Shown: positions 51,838-61,147, numbered from the stretch's first letter. The stretch: 64,000 nt of DNA from Hominilimicola sp964426905 (GCA_964426905.1 CAYRSG010000001.1:1-64000); one strand, 5' to 3'. Made by a program: numbers and translations. Notes: generated by a model not told the origin, from the sequence alone.

Positions 51838-53274
51838 ATGAGCCTTAAAGAGTTAAGAGAAAAGCTCGATAAAAAAGAGATAAGCGCGGTTGAGCTTGCT
51901 GAGGAATATCTCGGCAGAACGGAAAAAGCCGATAAAGTCATAAACAGCTACATTACGGTATGCCGCGAAAGCGCTCTGTCAGACGCAAAGGCGGCGCAGG
52001 AGAGAATTGACGCGGGGCAGCCGGGAGCGTTCACGGGTATCCCTGTAAGCGTTAAGGATAATATCTGCACCGAAGGCGTCAGGACAACCTGCGCGTCGCG
52101 TATGCTTGAGGATTTTGTTCCGCCTTACGACGCCTCTGTCATAGAAAAGCTGAAAAGAGAAAATATAGTAATACTCGGCAAAACAAATATGGACGAGTTC
52201 GCTATGGGCGGATCGTCGCAGACGTCGTATTTCGGCGGAGTCAGAAATCCGTACGACACAACACGCGTTACCGGCGGTTCGTCCGGAGGCGCGGCGGCAA
52301 GCGTCGCCGCCGGTTTCTGCGCCGCGGCTTTAGGCTCCGACACGGGCGGTTCTATTCGCCAGCCCGCGGCTTTCTGCGGAGTTACAGGCTTAAAGCCGAC
52401 CTACGGCGCCGTTTCAAGATGGGGACTTATCGCGTTCGCCTCGTCGCTTGACCAGATAGGCGTAATCGCGAAATCCGCCGAAGATACAGGGTACGTTTTA
52501 AACGGCATTTACGGCTATGACGCAAACGACGCGACTTCAAGCAAAAAGAGCGAAGGCGATTACACCTCGCTTGTCGGAAGCGGCATAAGCAATCTGAAAA
52601 TAGGCGTGCCGAAGGAATTTTTCGGGGACGGTCTTAACGGCGAGGTAAAGGCGGCGGTGTTAAACGCTGTTGAATACTACAAAAAACTCGGATGCGAAAT
52701 AGCCGACGTTTCCCTCCCCTCTCTTGAATACGCCGTTTCGGCGTATTACCTCATTTCCTCAGCGGAGGCCGCAAGCAATTTATCGCGCTTCGACGGAATT
52801 AAATACGGATTGCGCTCGGGACTCGGCGAGGATTTCAACGATCTGATTAAAAAATCGCGCCGCGAAGGCTTCGGAAACGAAGTTAAGCGCCGTATCATGC
52901 TCGGTAATTACGCTCTTTGCTCCGGCTACTACGATGCGTACTACAAGAACGCGACGCGCATACGCACGCAAATCCGCGAGGAATACAAAACAATATTTGA
53001 GCAGTGCGACGTTATGCTCACGCCTACAGCTCCTACAACGGCTTACAAAATAGGAGAGCAGGAAAACGATCCGGTTAAAATGTACCTCGCCGATATATAC
53101 ACCGTGACGGTCAATATCGCCGGACTTCCCGCCATATCGACCACCTGCGGCTATGATAAAAGCGGCATGCCGATAGGCATGAGCCTTGTGGGAAAATCAT
53201 TCGACGAAAAAACAATCATAGCGGTATGCGACCGCTTTGAAAAGGATTTTGAGAGAAAGGAGGCTGTATTATGA
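51838..53274 (+). CDS. gatA: Asp-tRNA(Asn)/Glu-tRNA(Gln) amidotransferase subunit A
   Basis: 478-residue amidase that releases ammonia from glutamine for GatB. The Ser-cisSer-Lys triad is visible: K73 in VSVKDNI, S148 in GGSSGGAAAS and S172 in GSDTGGSIRQPA. The start is the ATG at 51838, 9 nt after AAGGGA; an in-frame TTG at 51829 is rejected. Its stop overlaps the gatB start (ATGA). Confidence 0.97.
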   Translation: MSLKELREKLDKKEISAVELAEEYLGRTEKADKVINSYITVCRESALSDAKAAQERIDAGQPGAFTGIPVSVKDNICTEGVRTTCASRMLEDFVPPYDASVIEKLKRENIVILGKTNMDEFAMGGSSQTSYFGGVRNPYDTTRVTGGSSGGAAASVAAGFCAAALGSDTGGSIRQPAAFCGVTGLKPTYGAVSRWGLIAFASSLDQIGVIAKSAEDTGYVLNGIYGYDANDATSSKKSEGDYTSLVGSGISNLKIGVPKEFFGDGLNGEVKAAVLNAVEYYKKLGCEIADVSLPSLEYAVSAYYLISSAEAASNLSRFDGIKYGLRSGLGEDFNDLIKKSRREGFGNEVKRRIMLGNYALCSGYYDAYYKNATRIRTQIREEYKTIFEQCDVMLTPTAPTTAYKIGEQENDPVKMYLADIYTVTVNIAGLPAISTTCGYDKSGMPIGMSLVGKSFDEKTIIAVCDRFEKDFERKEAVL

Positions 53275-54689
53275 GATATCAGCCTGTAATAGGACTTGAA
53301 ATTCACGCGGAGCTTTTAACCGACTCCAAAGTATTCTGCTCCTGCCGCAACGAATTCGGCGGCGGCGAGAACACTCGCGTATGCCCGCGCTGCTCCGGTA
53401 TGCCGGGAACGCTTCCGCTCGTAAATCAAGGCGCGGTAAGGCTTGCCGCAAAAGCCGGTTTCGCCACCGACTGCACCGTTCACAGCTACAGCTCCTTCGA
53501 CAGAAAAAACTACTTCTATCCCGACCTCCCGAAAGCGTATCAGATTACGCAGTTTGAGCATCCGATATGCACCGGCGGTCATATAACCGTTAAAGACGGG
53601 AAAAATATACGGATTAACCGTATCCACATCGAAGAGGACGCGGGAAAGCTTGTACATGACGATTACGAGGGTATTTCTATGGCGGATTACAACCGCTGCG
53701 GCGTGCCTCTTATAGAAATTGTAACGGAACCCGATTTCCGCACAATCGAGGAGGTTCAGGACTTTGTCGAGCAGATTGCTCTGCGTCTTAAATACGCCGG
53801 AGTGTGCGACGCGAGAATGGAACAGGGCTCGCTGCGCGTGGACGTTAACATTTCGATTATGCCGGCAGGCTCGGAGGTATTCGGAACCCGCGCGGAGCTT
53901 AAAAACCTCAACTCTTTAAAAGCAATCGGACGCGCGATTGAATACGAAATAAACCGTCAGGCGGAAATTCTCGACAACGGCGGAGAGGTTATTCAGGAAA
54001 CGCGCCGCTACAACGACAACCACGGAGACACAAAAGCGCTCCGTTCAAAAGAGGAAGCTCATGATTACCGCTATTTCCCCGAACCTGATATCCCTCCCGT
54101 GCTTTTGAGCGACGAGGATATGCGCTCAATCAGAAATTCCATGCCCGAAATGCCGCAGTCGCGGTTCGAGCGTTATACCAAACAGTATGGACTGTCGGAC
54201 GAGGACGCTTCTCTCATAATTTCAAGCATGGATTTTTCCGACTTCTACGACGAAGCTGTAAAAATCAACCCCGACTACAGGCAGATTTCAAACATGATGC
54301 TGGTGGAGCTTAACAGAAATCTGAACGATTCCGAAAAAACAATCGCGGACGTGACCTTCTCCCCCGCCGACCTCGCGGAGCTTGTCAAAATGTCCTCGGA
54401 CGGAGTCGTTTCAAAGAACGCCGCAAAGGATATTCTTAAAATCATGTTCGACAGCGGCAAAAAGCCTATGGATATCGCCAAAGAAAGCGGATTTATTATG
54501 AATAACGACGCTTCGGGACTGGAGGATATTATAGACAAGGTTCTCCGCGAAAATGCCGACAGCGTGGAAAGCTATAAAAACGGCAACGCTAAAATATTCG
54601 GATTTCTTATGGGACAGGTTGTCCGTCTCGCCGGAAAAGGCGCCAACCCGAAGCTGGCAAAGGAGTTGCTCAGCGAAAAACTGAAATAG
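53271..54689 (+). CDS. gatB: Asp-tRNA(Asn)/Glu-tRNA(Gln) amidotransferase subunit B
   Basis: 472 residues: tRNA-dependent kinase/amidase cradle (VIGLEIHAEL, zinc-type CSCRNEF and CPRCSGMPG, DLPKAYQITQFEHPI) and a C-terminal helical YqeY-like tail (about 325-472) that recognises the tRNA. It phosphorylates and then amidates Asp or Glu on tRNA, using ammonia channelled from GatA. Adjacent to an archaeal-type AspRS, so Asn-tRNA(Asn) is the likely main product, though the enzyme also makes Gln-tRNA(Gln) in most bacteria. Confidence 0.97.
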   Translation: MRYQPVIGLEIHAELLTDSKVFCSCRNEFGGGENTRVCPRCSGMPGTLPLVNQGAVRLAAKAGFATDCTVHSYSSFDRKNYFYPDLPKAYQITQFEHPICTGGHITVKDGKNIRINRIHIEEDAGKLVHDDYEGISMADYNRCGVPLIEIVTEPDFRTIEEVQDFVEQIALRLKYAGVCDARMEQGSLRVDVNISIMPAGSEVFGTRAELKNLNSLKAIGRAIEYEINRQAEILDNGGEVIQETRRYNDNHGDTKALRSKEEAHDYRYFPEPDIPPVLLSDEDMRSIRNSMPEMPQSRFERYTKQYGLSDEDASLIISSMDFSDFYDEAVKINPDYRQISNMMLVELNRNLNDSEKTIADVTFSPADLAELVKMSSDGVVSKNAAKDILKIMFDSGKKPMDIAKESGFIMNNDASGLEDIIDKVLRENADSVESYKNGNAKIFGFLMGQVVRLAGKGANPKLAKELLSEKLK

Positions 54690-54704
54690 ATTGGAGTGTT
54701 ATAT

Positions 54705-56015
54705 ATGCAGAAAATAGACGGCTCACAGCTCATAAGCGAAATTTCTCTCGAAGACCTCGAAAAAGCCGAAGGAAAATCGGTTACATTTTGCGCTTGCGTA
54801 CACAAGCTGCGAAAAATGAGCGGCTTTACATTCGTTATACTGCGTACGGGAAGATATATCCTGCAGTCGGTATATATGAAAAAAAGCTGCGAGGGTGATT
54901 TTGACGCTCTGTGCGAGGGCGCGTATGTAAAAATCACGGGAACCGTTAAAAAGGAGGAACGCGCCAATTACGGCTGCGAGATTACGCTCTCGTCGTTTAG
55001 TATACTGTCAAAGCCGAAAGCGGACTATCCGCTGCATGTTTCCTCAAAAAAGCTCGGCTGCTCGATTGAGACGTCTATGGAACACCGCAGCGTGGCTCTG
55101 CGCCATCCCGAACAGAGAGCCGTATTTAAAATCGCCGAGGGCGTTGTTTCGGGCTTCCGCGAGTTTATGCTTAAAAACGATTTCACCGAAATTCACACGC
55201 CCAAAATCGTCGCCGCAGGCGCTGAAGGCGGAGCGAATATTTTTAAGCTGAAATATTTCGGTCAGGACGCTTATCTCGCGCAAAGTCCGCAGTTTTATAA
55301 GCAGACGTGCGTCGCGTTCTTTGACAGAGTTTTTGAGATTGCGCCCGTTTACAGAGCGGAGAAACACAACTCAACCCGCCATCTGAACGAATATATCGGG
55401 CTGGACTTTGAAATGGGATTTATAAACGATATGCACGACGTAATGGCGATGGAAACGGCAATGCTGAAATATGTCATGAACTACCTCAGAGAAAACTACG
55501 CCCACGAGCTTGCAATGCTTGAGGCGAAGCTTCCCGTAATAGACGCTATTCCGTCCGCGACGTTTTTCGAGGCGCTCGATATTCTGGGCAAATCGCACAA
55601 CCAGTTCGATCTTGACCCGACCGACGAGGTAAAATTATGCGAATACGCCAAGGAACATTATAACAGCGAGTTCATATTTGTGGAAAAATTTCCGGGGCTG
55701 AAACGTCCTTTCTACGCGATGGACTCAAAGGACGACCCAAAACTCGCCGAAAGCTTCGATCTTCTGTTCCGCGGTCTCGAGATTACGACCGGCGGTCAGA
55801 GAATACACGATTATGACGAGCAGATTGAAAAGCTCAGACGATATCATATAGACCCGGAAGCTCTCGGCGCGTATACCGAGATACACAAATACGGCATGCC
55901 TCCGCACGGAGGTCTCGGAATTGGTCTTGAACGCGTCGTTATGAAGCTTCTCGGTCTTTCCAACATACGCGAGGCAAGTCTCTTCCCGAGAGATATTCAC
56001 CACCTTGACCCGTGA
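54705..56015 (+). CDS. aspS: Aspartyl-tRNA synthetase, archaeal/eukaryotic type (probably non-discriminating)
   Basis: 436 residues, class IIb synthetase: N-terminal OB-fold anticodon domain (about 20-110) and catalytic domain with motif 1 near FREFMLKNDFTEIHTPKI, motif 2 VYRAEKHNSTRHLNEY and motif 3 GGLGIGLERVV. It lacks the GAD insertion of the usual 590-residue bacterial enzyme, so it belongs to the archaeal-type branch. In bacteria this branch charges both tRNA(Asp) and tRNA(Asn) with Asp; GatCAB then amidates Asp-tRNA(Asn). Being immediately downstream of gatB supports this. ATG at 54705 behind GGAG is chosen over a GTG at 54696. Confidence 0.93.
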   Translation: MQKIDGSQLISEISLEDLEKAEGKSVTFCACVHKLRKMSGFTFVILRTGRYILQSVYMKKSCEGDFDALCEGAYVKITGTVKKEERANYGCEITLSSFSILSKPKADYPLHVSSKKLGCSIETSMEHRSVALRHPEQRAVFKIAEGVVSGFREFMLKNDFTEIHTPKIVAAGAEGGANIFKLKYFGQDAYLAQSPQFYKQTCVAFFDRVFEIAPVYRAEKHNSTRHLNEYIGLDFEMGFINDMHDVMAMETAMLKYVMNYLRENYAHELAMLEAKLPVIDAIPSATFFEALDILGKSHNQFDLDPTDEVKLCEYAKEHYNSEFIFVEKFPGLKRPFYAMDSKDDPKLAESFDLLFRGLEITTGGQRIHDYDEQIEKLRRYHIDPEALGAYTEIHKYGMPPHGGLGIGLERVVMKLLGLSNIREASLFPRDIHHLDP

Positions 56016-56074
56016 TTGACTATTTTGCATAATTTAATAAGAAGAATACGACAGTAAATTTTGCAACTTGCATA

Positions 56075-56102
56075 TTGACAAAACGCCGAATAGTGGTATA
56101 AT
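56075..56102 (+). promoter_or_regulatory. Promoter for the glutamine synthetase gene
   Basis: TTGACA, 16 nt, TATAAT with an extended TGG. It gives an untranslated leader of about 140 nt that contains a terminator. Confidence 0.85.
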
Positions 56103-56155
56103 AACTATATATTGATTTTAAATAAACAACTCAACAGCTGATTTTTGAATAAGAC

Positions 56156-56195
56156 AAAGGTGTTTTATATTATAAAATATAATTCGCCTTTTTTT
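56156..56195 (+). terminator. Leader terminator upstream of glnN
   Basis: AAAGGTG / CGCCTTT enclosing an AT-rich inner stem (TTATATT / AATATAA), followed by a T run. It is 53 nt downstream of the promoter -10 and 60 nt before the start codon, so it may be a regulated attenuator. CAGCTG occurs both before and after it and could pair alternatively. Confidence 0.75.
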
Positions 56196-56248
56196 CATAA
56201 ACAGCTGAAACTTAGCACAGTCTAACAAATTTTTAGGAGGTATTAAAA

Positions 56249-58324
56249 ATGAGTAATGTTGCGGAAATTTTCGGCAGTAAGGTGTTTAACCTGCCCACAA
56301 TGAAGGAGCGTCTTCCGAAGGAGATTTACAAATCGCTCGTAAAGACAATCAATGACGGTACGAAGCTTGATATTAACGTCGCGAACGCCGTCGCTCACGC
56401 AATGAAGGAATGGGCAATCGAAAACGGCTGCACTCACTATACGCATTGGTTCCAGCCTATGACGGGTCTGACCGCGGAAAAGCACGATTCGTTTATTCAG
56501 CCTACGGATGACAGAACGGTTATCATGGAATTTTCGGGCAAGGAGCTTGTTATGGGCGAACCGGACGCGTCCTCGTTCCCCTCGGGCGGTCTGAGAGCCA
56601 CCTTTGAAGCGAGAGGCTATACGGCATGGGATCCTACATCATTCGCTTTTATAAAAGACCATTCGCTATATATCCCCACCTCCTTTGTCTCATATACCGG
56701 CGAGGTGCTCGATAAGAAAACGCCGCTGCTTCGCTCCGAGGCGGCGATTGACAAGGCGGCGAAAAGAGTTCTCGCTCTATTCGGAAAATATCCTAAGAGA
56801 GTTGTCGCGTACGTTGGTCCCGAGCAGGAATATTTCCTTGTTGACAAGCGGCTTCGCAACAAGCGTAAGGACCTTCTTCTGACAGGCAGAACGCTGTTCG
56901 GCGCAAAACCCGCGAAGGGTCAGGAAATGGACGACCACTATTTCGGACAGATTAAGGAAAGAGTCGCCGACTTTATGAAGGAGGTTGACGAGGAGCTTTG
57001 GAAGCTCGGCGTATTTGCTAAAACAAAGCACAACGAGGTGGCTCCGGCTCAGCACGAGATAGCGCCTGTTTTCTCGACAACCAATATTTCCTCCGACCAT
57101 AACCAGCTCACTATGGAGGTACTGAAAAAGGTAGCCGACCATCACGGTCTCTACTGCCTGCTTCACGAAAAGCCGTACGAGGGCATCAACGGCTCTGGCA
57201 AGCACAATAACTGGTCTATCGGCACGTCGGACGGCGAGCTTCTCTTAAAGCCGGGCAAAAAACCCGAGCAAAACGTTCAGTTCCTGCTGTTTTTGGCCGC
57301 TGTTATCAAGGCTGTCGACGATTACGCCGATATTTTGAGAGTTTCCGTCGCGACAGCCGGCAACGACCATAGACTCGGCGCTAACGAAGCGCCTCCGGCT
57401 ATTATCTCCATGTACTTAGGCGACCAGCTCGCCGCTGTAGTTGAACAGCTCAAGAGCGGTCACGGAGTTAAATACGAGGAAGGCAAGATTATCGAAACGG
57501 GCGTTGAGTCGCTCCCCGATATAGAAAAAGACACCACCGACAGAAACAGAACTTCTCCGTTCGCGTTCACCGGAAACCGTTTTGAGTTCCGCGCGCCCGG
57601 ATCAAGACAGTCTATCGCGGGTATCAACATCGTTATTAACACTATCGTAGCGGAAACGCTGACGGAAATTGCCGAGAAACTCGAGGGTCAGCAGAATATT
57701 TCAAAGGCGGCTCTTGAAACGGCTATTCAGATTTTCAAGGATCATGACAGAATCATCTTCAACGGCAACGGCTACAGCGACGAATGGGTTGCAGAGGCTG
57801 AAAAGAGAGGTCTGTACAATCTTAAAACAACTCCGGACGCTATGCCGTACTTCGTTACTCAAAAATCGATCGACCTTTTCACAAAGCAGGGCGTATTTAC
57901 CGAGGTTGAGGTTAAGACGCGAGGCGAAATCATGATGGAGGACTATAACAACACAATCCATTTCGAGATGCTGACAATGCTCGAAATGGCTAAGCAGGAA
58001 ATCCTTCCGGCTTGTCTCAAGTATACAAAATTTGTCACGGACGATATTTCCTCGAAGAAGGCTCTCGGTCTCGACGCTCCCAAGGAGCTTGAAAAGGCGA
58101 AAAAGCTCACCTCACTTACGGAGGAGCTTATGGCAAAAATCGACGCGCTCGACGACGCCACCGCTGTTCCGTCTCTCGACGCTTACGCTGTGGGTATGTA
58201 CTATAAAGATACCGTCATTCCCGCGATGGATACGCTGCGCGAAACCGCGGATGAGCTTGAAACCATAGTTTCAAAGGAATTTTGGCCGTTTCCGACATAT
58301 ACGGATTTGCTCTATCTTATATAA
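56249..58324 (+). CDS. glnN: Glutamine synthetase, type III
   Basis: 691 residues, the long GSIII form of Bacteroidetes, cyanobacteria and some Clostridia, making glutamine from glutamate, ammonia and ATP. It shows THWFQPMTGLTAEKHDSF (cut here as THWFQP, TGLTAEKHD), SFPSGGLRATFEARGYTAWDP region, YVGPEQEYFLVD, NEVAPAQHEIAPVF and GNDHRLGANEAPPA. The length and the AGGAGG-ATG spacing are standard. It lies downstream of gatCAB-aspS, whose amidation consumes glutamine, though on its own promoter. Confidence 0.96.
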   Translation: MSNVAEIFGSKVFNLPTMKERLPKEIYKSLVKTINDGTKLDINVANAVAHAMKEWAIENGCTHYTHWFQPMTGLTAEKHDSFIQPTDDRTVIMEFSGKELVMGEPDASSFPSGGLRATFEARGYTAWDPTSFAFIKDHSLYIPTSFVSYTGEVLDKKTPLLRSEAAIDKAAKRVLALFGKYPKRVVAYVGPEQEYFLVDKRLRNKRKDLLLTGRTLFGAKPAKGQEMDDHYFGQIKERVADFMKEVDEELWKLGVFAKTKHNEVAPAQHEIAPVFSTTNISSDHNQLTMEVLKKVADHHGLYCLLHEKPYEGINGSGKHNNWSIGTSDGELLLKPGKKPEQNVQFLLFLAAVIKAVDDYADILRVSVATAGNDHRLGANEAPPAIISMYLGDQLAAVVEQLKSGHGVKYEEGKIIETGVESLPDIEKDTTDRNRTSPFAFTGNRFEFRAPGSRQSIAGINIVINTIVAETLTEIAEKLEGQQNISKAALETAIQIFKDHDRIIFNGNGYSDEWVAEAEKRGLYNLKTTPDAMPYFVTQKSIDLFTKQGVFTEVEVKTRGEIMMEDYNNTIHFEMLTMLEMAKQEILPACLKYTKFVTDDISSKKALGLDAPKELEKAKKLTSLTEELMAKIDALDDATAVPSLDAYAVGMYYKDTVIPAMDTLRETADELETIVSKEFWPFPTYTDLLYLI

Positions 58325-58347
58325 CAGAAACAACTGAATGAAAATTT

Positions 58348-58378
58348 TAAAAACGAGGGTTTTAACCCCTCGTTTTTT
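58348..58378 (+). terminator. Terminator after glnN
   Basis: AAAAACGAGGGTT / AACCCCTCGTTTTTT with a two-base loop region, right after the stop codon, with a strong T run. Confidence 0.85.
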
Positions 58379-58438
58379 GTTATCGATAAATCGTCTAAAG
58401 AACCGCCGGATACCGAAAAATATTGTATAATTTATCCA

Positions 58439-58467
58439 TAGACAAAAAAACAGAACTGTGGTATATT
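58439..58467 (+). promoter_or_regulatory. Promoter for the diguanylate cyclase gene
   Basis: TAGACA, 17 nt, TATATT with an extended TGG before the -10, 35 nt before the start codon. Confidence 0.6.
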
Positions 58468-58501
58468 TATCTATAATATCATTATTAAGAGGTTTCATCT
58501 A

Positions 58502-60811
58502 ATGTTAAAGCTAACAAAATCCGACAAAAGTATTCATTATACAATAATTCTTGTAATTATGCTTGCAATCTGCTTCGCGGCGGCGTTCGTCGGGGTAAAT
58601 AAAATCGCCGAGATTTCCTGCGCGGAAACGCTTGGCGATATTGCCGACAATATGGCGTTAAAAGCGGAAAACAGTCTGCAAAGCAACATTGAAGAATTGG
58701 AGATAATAGCGGATCTTATATCCTCTCATCATACGACCGACGCGGCGGACATTGCTTCGCACCTTAATTCATTCAAGCGCCGAAGTCAGACGTCTTCGCT
58801 TGCGGCGCTTCTTCCCGGTGATGAAATCATATATCCCGACTATCCTGAATTTGTTTTCGACAGCATACCTAATTTTGAAAGTGAAAAAGAACGCGCGCCG
58901 TATATTTCCGCGCGCAGCGGAGAAGAAAATAAATATATTTATTTCGCTGAGCCGTTATTTTTGACCGAAAGCGATGATATCGGCGGAATTTTGTACGGAT
59001 TTCTCGATCTTAACGCTTTATCGTCATTGTTTCCCACTTCGGCTTACAACGGGCAGTGTCAGGAATATATAATCGACGGCGCCAACGGCGATTTCATTAT
59101 GGACACATGGCATGAGGAGCTTGGAAATGTGAACGATCTTGGCGAAAGGAAAACTAAGCCGGGTTACGGCGCGGATAACGATTTGATCAAAGTAAGCGAA
59201 GATATGGCGAACGGCGTAGGCGGATATGTGATATTCCGCTCAGAAACCAGCGGCGATTTTTTTCATTCCGCTTATCGTCCGGTAGGCGACGGGAGATTTT
59301 CGGTAATGGTAATGGCGCCCGAGAGCGTTGTTTTTGCCAAAGCAGATAAAATAAAGCATATTTTTCTTGCTTTCGCCGCGGCGGATATCGCGGTTTTATC
59401 TGTATACTTCTTTACGCTTCTGGCGGGAGTGCGCAAGCGCGAACGCAAAAACGATATGCAGCTGGCGAAAACCGTTTATATGTACGATATTCAGAAAACG
59501 CTTTTTGAGGCTTACAAGGACCCGAAGCTTATGGTAAAGGCGTTAAAAAAGACCGCTGAAGCGGTGAGTGCGGAGGGAGCGATACTGGCGTCGTATAATT
59601 CCTCTTCGGCGAGCGACGTATTCGTATGGCGTTCCGAAAAGTCAAAGCTGAGCGATATTATTCCCCCTGAAAAATTCGTCTTAAAAAAGGAAATAATAGA
59701 AAAATTGAAGCGCGGCGAAACCGTAACTCTGGATGATGGAAGCGTTAACGACGATAAAACCGCCGAAATAATTAATACGCTGCTTACTCCGGTACTGGAT
59801 AATAACGAAGAACTTGTCGGAATACTGGGAGTAGCGAATCTGAGGTATGAACATGAAGAAAACGTCGAGCTGCTTAAGGCCGTATCGAGAGACTTTATGA
59901 TGGCTCTGCGCGATATGGAATCCCACAATCTTATAGTTAGGATGGGTACGATAGACCCTGTAACGCGGCTTAAAAACCGCGCGGCTTATCAGGAAGCCCT
60001 CAAGAGGCTCGCGTTGATAAGCAAGGGAATGATCTGCTGCGTTTACATCGACGCAAACGGTCTGCATAACCTCAACAACAGCCTGGGACACGCGGCCGGC
60101 GACGCTATGCTAAGATACGTCGCGGCAAAGCTGAAAGCCGCTTTCGGGGAAGATACATTCAGGATAGGCGGCGACGAGTTTACAGCCTTCCTCTTCGATA
60201 CGCCGTCCGAAAAAATTGACGACGTCATACGCGCGCTTACGGAGAATATAGAGCGTAGCGGCTACAGCGTTTCAATAGGATATTCGCTTATGGAAGCGCC
60301 GGTACGTACGGACAGACTGGTAAGAACCGCGGAGCAGGAGATGTACGCTGCAAAGCGCCGTTATTACAGCGAGAGGAAGAACGTCGAAAAAACCCGTGAG
60401 ATGAACAAAAAGCTCGAAAAAATTCTTTTGGATAAGAAGGACTCCGACAACTTTTTAAAGATTATTGCGTCGTATTTCCTGGGCGTTTACGTTGTAAATC
60501 TTGCAACGGACAACACGCGTACCATCTACATACCGGATTATTTTGAAAAAATGCTTAGGCGTTCCGATTTCAAATTCAGCAAAGCGCTGCGCCTTTATGC
60601 CGACGAATATGTAGTAGCCGAGGATAGCGAGAAATTCCTGAAGCTTTTCGACTATTCGGCGATAGAACGCACGCTTGCCGGCGGAACCGCCGAAATAGCG
60701 TACAGCAAACCGAACGGCGATACCATAAACGTAAAAATATTCAAAGCCGAGGATTATTCCTCCGAAAAAAAAGAAACCTTCTGGTTGTTTGAACTGCACA
60801 ATAACGGCTGA
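58502..60811 (+). CDS. Membrane GGDEF protein with sensory N-terminus, GAF-like and PAS-like domains
   Basis: 769 residues: transmembrane helix (about 12-33), an extracellular Cache-like sensor (about 40-275), second helix (about 280-305), a GAF-like domain (about 320-470), a GGDEF domain (about 480-630) with the intact catalytic motif RIGGDEF, and a C-terminal PAS-like domain (about 650-769). It should make cyclic di-GMP in response to an extracellular ligand. No EAL or HD-GYP partner is in the window. The PAS-like tail after GGDEF is unusual in order. The AGAGG ribosome site is modest. Confidence 0.88.
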   Translation: MLKLTKSDKSIHYTIILVIMLAICFAAAFVGVNKIAEISCAETLGDIADNMALKAENSLQSNIEELEIIADLISSHHTTDAADIASHLNSFKRRSQTSSLAALLPGDEIIYPDYPEFVFDSIPNFESEKERAPYISARSGEENKYIYFAEPLFLTESDDIGGILYGFLDLNALSSLFPTSAYNGQCQEYIIDGANGDFIMDTWHEELGNVNDLGERKTKPGYGADNDLIKVSEDMANGVGGYVIFRSETSGDFFHSAYRPVGDGRFSVMVMAPESVVFAKADKIKHIFLAFAAADIAVLSVYFFTLLAGVRKRERKNDMQLAKTVYMYDIQKTLFEAYKDPKLMVKALKKTAEAVSAEGAILASYNSSSASDVFVWRSEKSKLSDIIPPEKFVLKKEIIEKLKRGETVTLDDGSVNDDKTAEIINTLLTPVLDNNEELVGILGVANLRYEHEENVELLKAVSRDFMMALRDMESHNLIVRMGTIDPVTRLKNRAAYQEALKRLALISKGMICCVYIDANGLHNLNNSLGHAAGDAMLRYVAAKLKAAFGEDTFRIGGDEFTAFLFDTPSEKIDDVIRALTENIERSGYSVSIGYSLMEAPVRTDRLVRTAEQEMYAAKRRYYSERKNVEKTREMNKKLEKILLDKKDSDNFLKIIASYFLGVYVVNLATDNTRTIYIPDYFEKMLRRSDFKFSKALRLYADEYVVAEDSEKFLKLFDYSAIERTLAGGTAEIAYSKPNGDTINVKIFKAEDYSSEKKETFWLFELHNNG

Positions 60812-60869
60812 AAAACGCCGCCGGATATTGAGTTCTAACAATTTGATAATTTTATTGAGGTTAAGTCAA

Positions 60870-60898
60870 TAGACAATCAAATAGGCGCGCGCTATAAT
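60870..60898 (+). promoter_or_regulatory. Promoter-like site with no gene behind it
   Basis: TAGACA, 17 nt, TATAAT on the plus strand in the 261-bp gap (60812-61072) before tRNA-Gly. No recognisable open frame follows; only a short TTG-started frame of about 24 codons lies at 60945-61025. It could drive a small RNA, or be a second tRNA promoter. Confidence 0.5.
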
Positions 60899-61024
60899 TG
60901 ATTTATAGGATGGCGTCAAAACGGAAAGCGGGTTTACGGTTGAAAAATTGATAACGATACTTTGTGAACGCGGTCATTTTACGACAGGGAGCGATTTGTA
61001 TGTCGCGAATTTTTTAAAAATATC

Positions 61025-61053
61025 TTGACATTTCGCTTTTTATATGCTACAAT
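61025..61053 (+). promoter_or_regulatory. Sigma-A promoter for tRNA-Gly
   Basis: TTGACA, 17 nt, TACAAT, with TG two bases before the -10; 19 nt upstream of the tRNA. Confidence 0.85.
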
Positions 61054-61072
61054 ATCAAGGTAAGTAAGAAAC

Positions 61073-61147
61073 GCGGGAGTGGCTCAGTGGTAGAGCGTCA
61101 CCTTGCCAAGGTGAACGTCGCGAGTTCGAATCTCGTCTTCCGCTCCA
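61073..61147 (+). tRNA. tRNA-Gly (anticodon GCC)
   Basis: Cloverleaf with acceptor GCGGGAG/CTTCCGC, D arm GCTC/GAGC, anticodon stem TCACC/GGTGA with loop TTGCCAA, T loop TTCGAAT, discriminator T and encoded CCA. The anticodon GCC reads GGC and GGT. Confidence 0.96.
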
